A stretch of DNA of 18,988 nucleotides, from NCBI GenBank assembly GCA_028456385.1, contig JALNQF010000624.1:1-18988 (forward strand), read 5' to 3'. Below the pieces are notes generated by a model. The model searched no databases. It was not told the origin of the DNA and was given only the letters and a program-made list of their open reading frames with translations. Shown here one piece after another: positions 9,831-18,590 of this stretch. Each line of letters opens with the position of its first letter. Position 1 is the first letter of the stretch. Origin of the DNA: Ophiosphaerella korrae (taxonomy: Eukaryota > Ascomycota > Dothideomycetes > Pleosporales > Phaeosphaeriaceae). The translations under genes and the position numbers were made by a program.

Positions 9831-9844
9831 AGAAGAGGGAATAG
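9831..9844 (+). promoter_or_regulatory. Polypurine tract of element A
   Basis: AGAAGAGGGAA immediately precedes the right LTR, which begins TG at 9845. This is the usual plus-strand primer position in LTR retrotransposons. Element B has AGAAGAAGAAA at the matching place, with G-to-A changes. Confidence 0.8.
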
Positions 9845-10304
9845 TGTTATAGTAGTAACAAGGGAAACTAAGATAGAACTAATTAGTCTACGCTTAGCTA
9901 CTAACAAAGCATAAGATAAGTAGGGTAACAACCTATAAGATAATAAGTTCGATTAGGAAGCTAACTACAATATAAACACGTAATAGATTTGTAAATTCGC
10001 GATCTTAGTAAATATAAAGCTGTAAAGCTATTATATAACAAATTTGTAAATTTGCGATCTTAGTAAATACAAAGTAATAAAGCTGCTAAGATATTATTAC
10101 TATATAGTTAGTAGTAATGCGTATTATTAGGATAGTATTAGTAATTTAATTATTAACTATAAGCGATAATATAGAGATAGTTGTAAAACATCTTCTATTA
10201 TTTATAGCTTATTGTAGATTATAACACGAACTTTTACTATTACCTTGTAATCTACTAATACTCTCTTAGGCTACTAGGAAGTTAACTCTAGTAAGCTAGT
10301 AACA
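9845..10304 (+). repeat. Right LTR of element A (460 bp)
   Basis: It begins TGTTATAG and ends GTAACA, showing the canonical TG...CA ends directly. Compared with the left LTR it is more mutated in the 55-bp repeats and less mutated elsewhere, so RIP struck the two copies independently. The 55-bp duplication lies at 9981-10035 and 10036-10090. Confidence 0.96.
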
Positions 10305-10309
10305 CTATA
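10305..10309. repeat. Target-site duplication CTATA, right copy (element A)
   Basis: This is an exact repeat of 3305-3309. The old element's sequence resumes at 10310. Confidence 0.93.
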
Positions 10310-10384
10310 GGTTTAAATATAAAATAACAGTTATAAATTAATAAAATATACTTATATATTTTACTAAATACTAAACTTTACTAA
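10310..10384 (+). pseudogene. Old Gypsy element, 75-bp fragment between insertions
   Basis: This is the part of the old element between element A and the solo LTR. It should belong to the region between RNase H and the integrase zinc-binding module, given what lies on either side (RNase H end at 2859, C-x-x-C-like motif at 10893). No motif is visible in so short a piece. Confidence 0.6.
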
Positions 10385-10389
10385 TAAAT
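10385..10389. repeat. Target-site duplication TAAAT, left copy (solo LTR)
   Basis: TAAAT precedes the solo LTR and is repeated at 10764-10768 immediately after it. In such AT-rich sequence a 5-base match is weaker evidence alone, but it falls exactly at the ends predicted from the LTR alignment. Confidence 0.75.
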
Positions 10390-10763
10390 TATTATAGATA
10401 TAATAAGAGAAATTATAATAAAGCTAATTAGTCTTAACTTAAGTACTAATAAAGTATAATATAAGTAGAGTAAAAACTTAGATTAAAAAATAACCTATAA
10501 TTAAGATATATAATATAAGTAATCTATAGATCTATAAAATTATATTATAGATTAGGTATAAGATAAAAGTATATAGTTAGTAATAATATATATTCGTAAT
10601 TTAATTATTTACTATAAGTATTAATATATTAATATTATAAGATATATTTCTATTATTTATAAGCTAATTATATAATTACCTCTATACCTAAGTTATTAAC
10701 TCTTAATCTACTATACTTTTACTTAGAAGTTACTTATAGTTAATAATAGGTAGCTATATAATA
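10390..10763 (+). repeat. Solo LTR of a related chromovirus family (374 bp)
   Basis: It starts TATTATAG, then AATAAGAGAAA, TAATTAGTCTTA and ACTAATAAAGTATAA, all aligning to the first 100 bases of the A and B LTRs. The middle TTCGTAATTTAATTA and the end region TTAACTCTTAATCTACTA also align, best to element B. It is about 83 bp shorter than the B LTR, partly because only one unit of the 55-bp duplication can be accounted for. No internal region follows, so it fits LTR-LTR recombination that removed the rest of the element. It is the most mutated LTR here, with almost no CpG left. Confidence 0.85.
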
Positions 10764-10768
10764 TAAAT
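10764..10768. repeat. Target-site duplication TAAAT, right copy (solo LTR)
   Basis: This is an exact repeat of 10385-10389; old-element sequence resumes at 10769. Confidence 0.75.
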
Positions 10769-10996
10769 ATTTAACCTTTACTATAATTATTAGTTAGTAA
10801 AATATAAAAGCTCTTACTCTATATTATATCTAATATATTAGTAGTATTACTAACTTAAAATACTCTAGTCTATTAAAACCTTTTATAATACTTACGTAAT
10901 TTACTACCAAACTAAAAACTCTAGAAATAGTAAATATAGCTACTTAAAACTTATACCTATCTTATATATACTATAGATAGATATTTTAGTTATATA
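10769..10996 (+). pseudogene. Old Gypsy element: integrase zinc-binding module
   Basis: In the frame of multiples of 3, the codons at 10893-10904 read Y-V-I-Y, followed by Y-Q-T-K-N-S-R and, slightly later, K-Y-x-Y-L-K-L-I-P-I. This matches the C-x-x-C, K-x-S-R, K-Y and L-K-P-x-P landmarks at the end of the Gypsy integrase zinc module, with both Cys now Tyr. About 25 codons normally found between the L-K-P-x-P block and the start of the core appear to be missing, so an internal deletion is likely. The reading frame runs to the element B insertion and continues in the same frame after it. Confidence 0.78.
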
Positions 10997-11001
10997 CTAC
11001 T
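10997..11001. repeat. Target-site duplication CTACT, left copy (element B)
   Basis: CTACT precedes the left LTR of element B and is repeated exactly at 18054-18058. Confidence 0.93.
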
Positions 11002-11458
11002 TATTATAGTAGTAATAAGAGAAACTAAGATAAAACTAATTAGTTTACGTATAGCTACTAACAAAGTATAAGAAGAGTAGAGTAATAACTTATAAGATAA
11101 TAAGTTTAACTAGAAAGCTAACTATAATATAGATATATAACAAATTTGTAAATTCGTAATCTTAGTAAATATAAAGTTATAAAGCTATTATATAATAAAT
11201 TTATAAATTCGCGATCTTAGTAAATACAAAGTAATAAAGTAGCTAAGATATTATTACTATATAGTTAGTAGAGATACGCATTATTAGGATAGTATTAGTA
11301 ATTTAATCTTTTAACTATAGAACGCTAATACAAGATAATTACAAAACATCTTCTATTAATATTAGTTATTACTAATTACTTATATAAGCTTTACTATTAA
11401 CTCCTAATCTACTAATAACCTAATAGCTACTAGTAGTTAACGTAGGTAGTACGTTACA
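11002..11458 (+). repeat. Left LTR of element B (457 bp)
   Basis: It begins TATTATAG (ancestral TG) and ends ACGTTACA. Aligned by eye with the right LTR, it has equal length, no gaps and about 21 differences, all transitions. The 55-bp duplication lies at 11138-11192 and 11193-11247. Compared with the LTR of A it is shorter by 3 bp and differs most in the last 150 bp. Confidence 0.96.
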
Positions 11459-11476
11459 CCTTACTAATTTAGATAT
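11459..11476 (+). promoter_or_regulatory. Presumed primer-binding site of element B
   Basis: CCTTACTAATTTAG follows the left LTR, the counterpart of CCTTGCTAATTTAG in element A. It has no TGG start, so priming by an ordinary tRNA 3' end is not supported. Confidence 0.45.
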
Positions 11477-12431
11477 TAAGAGAAGTAAAGTATAAGTAGC
11501 GTATAGTCTAGCTAATACAATAGTAGAAAGTTTAACTAAGAAGAGAGGTAAAGCACCTCTAAGTAGTTACAAGTTAGACAAAACTAACTAGGTAGTAGTT
11601 AAGATATACCTAAACAACCTAATTACTAAGAAAGGAGATATACAACTAATAATTAAGGCCCTAGAAACGTAGAACAAAGAACTACAAGATTACGTTAAGT
11701 AAAACAAAATTTAAATTAAGGGTATTATAAAAGGATAAAACTAGATAGAATAAATTACCTAGAGACTAGAAATAAGTACAATAAAGAAGCTACCTAAAAT
11801 ACGTATACTTAAGAAATTTAATAGAATAAAGGAAAAATTAAAACCCTTTATAGTAGTAGTATAACTATAGATTAATATATAAGTACTATACTTTAATAGA
11901 GAAGATAAAAAGGTAATATATATTAGAATATACTTTAAAGAAGATATAATAAGATAGTTTAAATCTTACTAGATAGATTATATAATATACGCGCTAGAAG
12001 TATAGAAAGATAAAACTAGAGCTATTTTTAGAAGTTATAAATACTTTACTAAATAAATAAAAGTAGTATTTAGTAATATAGATATTACCTAACAAGCTAA
12101 AGAGAAGCTCGAAAGGCTTATATAATACAAGAGTATTCCTAAATATATATTATAGTTTAAATAACTATTATAGAATATAGAATAGAATAAAGTATTACTA
12201 ATATTACAATTTAAACAAGGATTAAATTCAAAAATCTAATACAAGATAATTTATATAAAAAAACTAAGAATACTAAAAGCTCTAAAATAATAGGTAATAT
12301 AGATAGATAATAACTTTTAAGAATAGAAGAAAAATAAATATAGAGAGTAACCTAAAAACTAAGACGCTAGAGACCCTATAATCCTTAACGCTAATAAAGA
12401 TAAGAAATTTAAGAAGAATAAAGACTTTACG

Positions 12432-12542
12432 TACTTTAGATATAGTAGAAAAGGCTACTACGTAAAAGATTACTAGTTAAAATAAAAAAAGAATACAATA
12501 TATTATAAATATAAGAAACTAGGATACTTTATAAAAGACTAT
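12432..12542 (+). other. Element B nucleocapsid zinc knuckles
   Basis: Two C-X2-C-X4-H-X4-C knuckles lie at 12432-12473 and 12501-12542, both with Tyr at all Cys and His positions. The second keeps the Gly before the His position (GGA at 12522), which element A has lost to Arg. The linker motif seen in A at 4980-5027 follows, at about 12678-12725. Confidence 0.82.
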
Positions 12543-13678
12543 AGAAGTAAAGACCTAAAGAAAGAAATATAGTCGAAAACAACTAAGAATAAAAAAGAAG
12601 CACCTAAGATATAAGCTAAACTTTAAGAGAAAGTAGCTAAGAGTAAAGAAATATAGTATATAATACTCTATTAGACCTTTTATTACAAAGATAACTACAA
12701 TATATATCTTTCTAGTAAATAGAAAGTAAGATAGTTTCTATAAAAGAATAGAGTAGTAGTAATAAAAGAAAGAATAAAAGTATAGCTAAAAGAAATAGTA
12801 TATATAATAGACCTACTAATAGAAGATTTAGAAAGAGAAGAACCCTAGATACTATTAATCTAGGCTAAAGGACTAGTATAGGATAAAGAGACTACAATAG
12901 TCTCTTCTAAAGAATTATAAAGAGATAAGAAATAAACTAATATAAGAGGCACTAAGTACGCCTAGTTAAGAGCGTATAGCTATAATAGCTATATAACAAT
13001 AGATATAGAAGAATAAAATAAAGAATAGAAATTCGTTTAGAAATACTTACTAGTTATAAGTATAGAAGAAGCGTATAAAGACTAGAAAGAACGTAATCCT
13101 AAAGTAAAAAAGTTTATAACGTTCTAATAATAGATAGAGTAATATATAGTTATAGTAGGTAGAATACCTATATAAAGGAAATAGTAGTTCTTTATAAGAA
13201 AAACGTAATAGATTAACAAAGCCTATACACTACAAGTACTAATAGTATACTATATCCTAACAAATACAAGACCTAGAATAGATAGTTACTAGGTAGAAGA
13301 CGATAAGAGAATAAATCTAGAACACTTAGTATATATAGAGATATTATACCTAAACACAAACTACTATATATATAGAGAACTTAAGGTACGAAATTACGTA
13401 TAGCCTATACAAAGAAAAGGATACGATTACGTAAACGTAATTACAAGGAAAGATATCTAAGGTTAGGAAATAATTAAAATACCTAACAAAGAATATACAG
13501 CAATTAGACTAGGCCCTAAACTATCTAAAGAATATGTCTAAAGAAAACTATAGTATAAATATACCTATAATAAATATCTAAAATACAAGAACTACAAACG
13601 TAAAACAAGATAATAGCCTTAGAAGAATAGACAATTTAAAGAAAGACCTAAGCAAGAAAAGCTAGAAGGTATAGGAAG

Positions 13679-15459
13679 CCTATACATTACAAAAATAAGT
13701 ATATACTAAAGAAAGAAAGTATAAATAATAATTAATAGTAGAGCTACAAAGAACTTTATATTTAAGAAGTTTATAGAAGGCTAAGAAATAACTTATACTA
13801 CAAAGAAGTACTCTTAACAACTAAGTATAATTAAAGGAAAACTATTCTAAGAACCTATAAGGTTTAAAATAATACCCTCTACGCTAAAGCTAGAAAGATT
13901 AGAAATTAAGAACATAGTTATAGATATAACAATAATTAATAATAAACAAGATATAATACTAGGAATGCTATAGTTATAGATAACTAACCTAAGAATTAAT
14001 TAGAGAATAGAGAGAATTAGCTACTCTAAGAAAGAAATATTAAAAGCTAATATAGTTATATACAAAGGAAAATTCCTAGAAGAATTTAAGAAATAGGAAA
14101 AATAACTTATAGAACCTAATAACTACCTCCTAGACTATTAAATATAGGACTTAGCAATAGACCTAGAAGAAGGAAAAAATATAAGATAGAGCCTAGTCTA
14201 TTAAAAAACTAAAGAAGAATTAAAGATTAAACGCGTATTTATATAAAAGGTAATAAAGAAAAAATAGATACAAGAATCTAAATCTTTAGTAGCTTATAGA
14301 CTTATATTTATAGATAAAAAAGAGATAGATAATAAAAGACTTTACGTAGATTTTAGAAAAACTAACGCAATAATAGACAAGAACTAATACCCCTTACTAC
14401 GCATAGACAAGATACAAGATAAGCTATAGAAAGTATAAATCTTTACTAAACTAGATATCTAAAATGCCTACTACTAGATTAGAATTAAAGAGGGCGACAA
14501 GTAGAAAATAGTATTTAGAATACAATATAAACTATTTAAATACATAGTTATACCCTTTAGATTAATAAATATACTAGTAGTATTTTAAGAAAGGATAAAT
14601 ATAGTTCTAAGAGAATACCTAGACGTATTTATATTTATATACCTAGACAACATCCTTATATCCTTAGAAATAAAGAAAGAATACATATAGTATATATATA
14701 AAGTACTAGAAAGATTAGTAGAAAGTAAAATATTTCTTAAAATAAGAAAATACAAATTGTATACAAAAGAAATAGACTTTTTAGGATTTATTATTAAACT
14801 AGGAAAAATACAAATAGATCTAAACAAGATTAAAACAATCTAAGAATAGCTAACACTAAAGAACCTACAAGAAGTATAATAATTCTATAGATTAGTAAAC
14901 TTTTATAAAAAACTAATAGTAAAATAATCTAAAATAATAGAACTACTTACAAAACTTATAAAGAAGGATATACTATTTAAATAGACTTAGGAATATAATA
15001 AAGTATTTAATTAGATTAAACAACGTTTTATAGAAAACCTAGTTATTAGAATATATAACCTAGAACTACTAGTAATAGTAAAAATAGATACATCTAACTT
15101 AGTTTATAGAATAGTACTAATACAAGAAGACTAAACTATAAAACAAGAATATTTAGTTAAATACTTCTCTAAGAAAATAAAGCTAGTAGAGCTTAACTAC
15201 CTAATCTATAACAAGGAGATACTAGTAATCTACAAAGTATTTAAACAATAGAGAGTATACTTATAAAAAGTAAAATACTAAACAAAAGTCTATATAAACT
15301 ATAAGAATCTTATAAGATTTATAATAAATAAAGACTTATTACAACACTATATAAGATAGTAAGAGTTCTTATTAATATTCGACTTTAAAGTTATATATAT
15401 AAAAGAGAAAGATAACTAATTTATAGACGCCCTTAGTAGAAAACTAGACTTATAAGAAG
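13679..15459 (+). other. Element B protease, reverse transcriptase and RNase H
   Basis: The protease block reads N-S-R-A-T at 13734-13748, the same Asp-to-Asn and Gly-to-Arg changes as in A. The reverse transcriptase active site is Y-L-D-N at 14640-14651 (TAC CTA GAC AAC). The RNase H keeps Asp at 15087 (K-I-D-T-S) and D-A-L-S-R at about 15426-15440. Loss of both the protease Asp and the second reverse transcriptase Asp makes the enzymes inactive even where no stop intervenes. Confidence 0.9.
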
Positions 15460-15618
15460 AAGTAAACGCTACTAGTATAGTTCTAATTAAGAATAAAAAA
15501 GGACATTTAGTCCTAAATATACTAAAAATAGCTATAATACTTAAGAGAAAAAGTAGTAAGCTAGATAAATAGATTTAGAAAGAAATAAAAAAAGCTCCTA
15601 AAGAAATAGAGAAACTTA

Positions 15619-16710
15619 AGATCTAAAAAGGCCTTGCACGAGCCTATAGAAGAACGTATATTCTAGGAAAAATATAAAGAGAATTTATACAACAATTCTA
15701 TAAACTACTAGTATATAGATCTTAAAGAATTAATAAAATACTAGATAGACTACTAAGAGATTATTATATCCTAAGAGTAAAGCAACTAGTAATAAAAGTA
15801 CTACAAGACTATATAGAATACTATAGAAACAAGTATAGTAGATATATACTATATAGAATACTATAACTAATTAAAGTACTAGAAAAACTTTAAAGAGTTA
15901 TTACAATAGATTTTATTATAAAACTACCTAAGTTAAAGGACCTAATATTAAAAGTTAAATATAATAGAATCTTAATAATAGTAGATAAACTTATAAAGTA
16001 CTTATACTTTAGACTATATAAAGAGAAAAGTAGGATAGAAGTTACTATACACTAGGTCCTAGAAACTATAATTAGCTAATATAGACTACTAGATAAGATT
16101 ATTATAGATAGAGACGTAAGATTTATATTAAAACTATAAGGAATAATAATAGCACAATTAGGAATTAAATATACAATATTAATAGTATACTACTTATAGA
16201 TAGATAGATAATTAGAACGTATAAACTAGATAGTAGAATAATACCTAAGATACTACCTTAATTATAACTAAAATAATTAGGTATAGTTACTACCTATAGT
16301 ATAGTTAGTATACAATAGCGTAAAAAACGTAGTAATAGGAGTATTACTCTTCTTTATAAACTATAGATTTAACCCTAATATATACTAAACACTAAGAATT
16401 AAAATATCTTAGTCCTTAAAAGAAGAAAACCTTACTAATAGACTTAAGGACATATACAATTAATTAAGACAAAACGTAGTATTTCTATAAGATTATATAA
16501 AAAAATATTATAACAAGAAATATATAAAGAGACCTTAATTTAAAGAGGAGGAAAAAGTATAGTTACTATAAAGAAATATTAAAAGTAAATAATTAAGCTT
16601 AAAACTAAACTATATTAAGATAGGACTATATAAAGTAGAGAAAGAAGTTACACTAGTTATATTTAAATTAAGACTACTAAGTAAAATAAGGATATATCTA
16701 ATATTCTACG
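15619..16710 (+). other. Element B integrase with full GPY/F region
   Basis: The core keeps Asp at 15909 (I-D-F), D-R-D at about 16107-16115 and Glu at 16215 (L-E-R). Downstream, 16546-16640 holds F-K-E-E-E-K-V, then the basic L-L-x-R-N-I-K-S-K segment, then I-G-L-Y-K-V, which match the GPY/F module of chromovirus integrases. The 21 codons at about 16558-16620 are those absent from element A. Confidence 0.9.
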
Positions 16711-16787
16711 TAGTACTACTAGAAAAAGTACTATAAGATATAGAACTACTAGTGTATAAAGTAAACACGTATAGAGAATAAGAAGAA

Positions 16788-16950
16788 TAAGAAGTTAAAG
16801 AAATCCTAGTATATTAGTTCTATAACAGTAGAAACTACTACTTAGTAAAATAGATAAGAATAAATAAAAAAGGATAACTATAAGAAGAAATATAGGAACT
16901 AGAGGACAACCTTAATTACTCTAAGAAACTAGAAGAGTTCTAAAGTTAAA
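16788..16950 (+). other. Element B C-terminal chromodomain
   Basis: E-V-K-E-I-L at 16791-16808, N-Y-Y-L-V-K followed by a stop in place of Trp, and E-D-N-L-N near 16905 show the same chromodomain as in A, with the same Trp-to-stop change. Confidence 0.86.
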
Positions 16951-16988
16951 ACCCTCTAGAACGCCTTATAGTAAGTTAAGAAAACTAA

Positions 16989-17582
16989 TAATACTACTAC
17001 TAAATAGAGAGGTAATAGGAGCGACTAATATAATAGGAGCTAGAGCAGCCTCTACTATATTATCTAAATCTAATTTAGCCTCTAAGGCACAAAACTATTT
17101 AGATAACTTAGTATTATTATAAGCTTTTATCTTATAAAGACGCTTAATATAAGAATAAAGCTCTACTAGCTTATAAAGAGTTAACTTATACTTAGCCTTA
17201 GCTATAGTAAGCTATAATAATAATTACGCTTAAGCCCTATTAATAGCTCGCCTTATATAACTTAGTAGAAAGAGACTATATAAAAATTAAACACTTACAC
17301 TCTATAAGTAAAACCTTAGAAGAAATATATTTATACTAAATATTAGTAAAGATACACTTGTTATAGTGTTTACTATTATTTAAAGATATAAGGTAAAAAA
17401 AACCTAATTTAGTATAATAATAACAAGAAAACATCTTAATACTATTACAAATAATACAAGCTATAAAGAGAAGTTTATTATACTAGGACTAGGATAGTAT
17501 AGAGAGTAATAAAGAACTAAGGATTAATAAAGATATAAGACTAATAACCTTAGTACTAGTATAGAGAAATAAGAGACTACAT
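16989..17582. other. Element B 3' tail, conserved with element A
   Basis: This is the counterpart of 9237-9830. The - strand stretch containing A-L-E-A-K-L-D-L-D-N is retained almost unchanged, with one shared in-frame TAG. The + strand stretch containing H-L-H-S-I-S is retained too. Most differences from A are transitions, but at least one G/T difference is present, so the two tails had diverged before RIP. Confidence 0.5.
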
Positions 17583-17596
17583 AGAAGAAGAAATAG
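17583..17596 (+). promoter_or_regulatory. Polypurine tract of element B
   Basis: AGAAGAAGAAATAG immediately precedes the right LTR at 17597, at the same place as the tract in A. Confidence 0.78.
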
Positions 17597-18053
17597 TATT
17601 ATAGTAGTAATAAGAGAAACTAAGATAAAACTAATTAGTTTACGTATAGCTACTAACAAAGTATAAGAAGAGTAGGGTAATAACTTATAAGATAATAAGT
17701 TTAACTAAGAAGCTAACTATAATATAGATATATAATAAATTTATAAATTCGCAATCTTAGTAAATATAAAGTTGTAAAGCTATTATATAATAAATTTATA
17801 AATTTACGATCTTAGTAAATATAAAGTAATAAAGTAGCTAAGATATTATTACTATATAGTTAGTAGAGATACGTATTATTAGGATAGTATTAGTAATTTA
17901 ATCCTTTAACTATAGAACACTAATATAAGACAATTACAAAATATCTTCTATTAATATTAGTTATTACTAATTACTTACACGAGCTTTACTATTAACTCCT
18001 AATCTACTAACAACCTAATAGCTACTAGTAGTTAACGTAGGTAGTACGTTATA
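17597..18053 (+). repeat. Right LTR of element B (457 bp)
   Basis: It begins TATTATAG and ends ACGTTATA (TG and CA ends both mutated to TA). The 55-bp duplication lies at 17733-17787 and 17788-17842. Confidence 0.96.
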
Positions 18054-18058
18054 CTACT
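18054..18058. repeat. Target-site duplication CTACT, right copy (element B)
   Basis: This is an exact repeat of 10997-11001; the old element resumes at 18059. Confidence 0.93.
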
Positions 18059-18420
18059 ACTTAATAAAGTACTACTATTTCTTTTCTTATAAAACTTTAA
18101 AGCTAGAATAAGCTACTAACTACTTTATAACTATATTTAAGTTCTATAGTATCTTTAATAATATTATCTTTTATAAATAATTAATATTTATTAGCTAATT
18201 TTAGAGCTATATATACTCCTAATTTTAAATTTTATAAAATATTTCTACTATATACTACTTTAAGACTAATAGCTAAATAGAGTAAGCTAATTAATTACTA
18301 GAAATATACCTAAAGTAATATATAAATTATATATAAGATAACTAGGTATCTTAACTATAACTACTTATAGTATATAGTAATCTTATAGTATACTTTAAAA
18401 AGAAGCTACTTAAGTATAAT
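18059..18420 (+). pseudogene. Old Gypsy element: integrase catalytic core remnant
   Basis: Joining 11001 to 18059 gives a continuous frame. It reads L-I-K-Y and S-Y-K-T-L-K-L-E, then F-K-F-Y-S-I-F-N-N-I-I at 18136-18168, matching the integrase core stretch after the first catalytic Asp up to the S-D-R block. The second catalytic Asp position reads Tyr. The block around the catalytic Glu is clear: S-T-I-Y-Y-F-K-T-N-S-stop-I-E at 18244-18282, with Glu kept at 18280, followed by L-L-E-I-Y-L-K and Y-I-N-Y-I near 18295-18336. The stop before I-E and the one after it fall at the Gln and Val/Asn-flanking positions of the usual D-G-Q-x-E-R block. After about 18420 the similarity fades. Confidence 0.85.
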
Positions 18421-18430
18421 AAAAGTAGCT
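18404..18430. repeat. Short inverted repeat
   Basis: AGCTACTT at 18404-18411 and AAGTAGCT at 18423-18430 form a perfect 8-bp stem with an 11-base loop. No T-run or gene end suggests a role; it may be chance in sequence of this composition. Confidence 0.4.
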
Positions 18431-18590
18431 TATATAAGCTAATACTACTTAATATAGTAGCCTAGTATATAAACTTATAGAACTAGTGTATATTAGTATA
18501 TACTACTAGAATATACTTAGACTTACTAAAAAACTAAACTACTAATAAGTAAAACTTTATCTTATAGCTAAGATAATTTATAATAGATAT
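18421..18590. other. Unassigned, probable end of old element internal region
   Basis: By position this should be the integrase C-terminal part of the old element, but I see no GPY/F or chromodomain landmark. At 170 bp it is short for that region, so a deletion or saturation by mutation is likely. Confidence 0.4.

Larger units (their letters stand above)
3310..10304 (+). mobile_element. Element A: complete RIP-degraded chromovirus LTR retrotransposon
   Basis: This is a full-length Ty3/Gypsy element of 6,995 bp: 460-bp LTR, internal region 3770-9844 (6,075 bp), 460-bp LTR, flanked by CTATA duplications. Domain order is Gag with two CCHC knuckles, protease, reverse transcriptase, RNase H, integrase, chromodomain, then a 600-bp tail, a purine tract and the right LTR. 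The order RT-RH-IN defines Metaviridae, and the C-terminal chromodomain places it among chromoviruses. It sits inside the old element between RNase H and integrase. CpA and TpG are noticeably more common here than in the host element or element B, so it is the least mutated of the four. It cannot move by itself, since stops interrupt every domain. Confidence 0.97.
11520..16988 (+). pseudogene. Element B gag-pol polyprotein, broken by RIP stops
   Basis: As in A, all landmarks are in one frame (multiples of 3): zinc knuckles 12432-12542, protease block 13734, reverse transcriptase active site 14640-14651, RNase H Asp 15087, integrase Asp 15909 and Glu 16215, chromodomain from 16791. From protease to integrase core these lie exactly 7,689 bases after those of A, so there is no net gap there. 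In gag, B has 9 extra bases near the N-terminus that are offset before the protease. Stops are TAA or TAG at many positions, often shared with A. The start is set at ATA 11520 by analogy with A; the end is near the stops after the chromodomain. Confidence 0.92.
11002..18053 (+). mobile_element. Element B: complete RIP-degraded chromovirus LTR retrotransposon
   Basis: This is a full-length element of 7,052 bp: 457-bp LTR, internal region 11459-17596 (6,138 bp), 457-bp LTR, with CTACT duplications. It has the same domain order as element A and can be aligned with it from end to end. The LTR ends differ from A (GTAGGTAGTACGTTACA against the A end CTAGTAAGCTAGTAACA), so B belongs to a sister subfamily. 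It has less CpA and TpG than A and is more damaged. It split the integrase core of the old element. Confidence 0.97.

Noticed and set aside
9737..9931. 64-residue open frame on the - strand across the pol tail and right LTR
   Set aside because: It starts inside the LTR and crosses the LTR boundary and the purine tract; composition is Leu/Ser-rich antisense sequence. The matching frame is not evidently kept in element B.
14585..14827. 80-residue open frame on the - strand
   Set aside because: It is antisense to the reverse transcriptase active-site region of element B, which is clearly coding on the + strand.
3310..18053. TATA boxes and polyadenylation signals in the LTRs
   Set aside because: TATA and AATAAA-like words occur throughout this AT-rich DNA, so individual sites cannot be supported from sequence alone.
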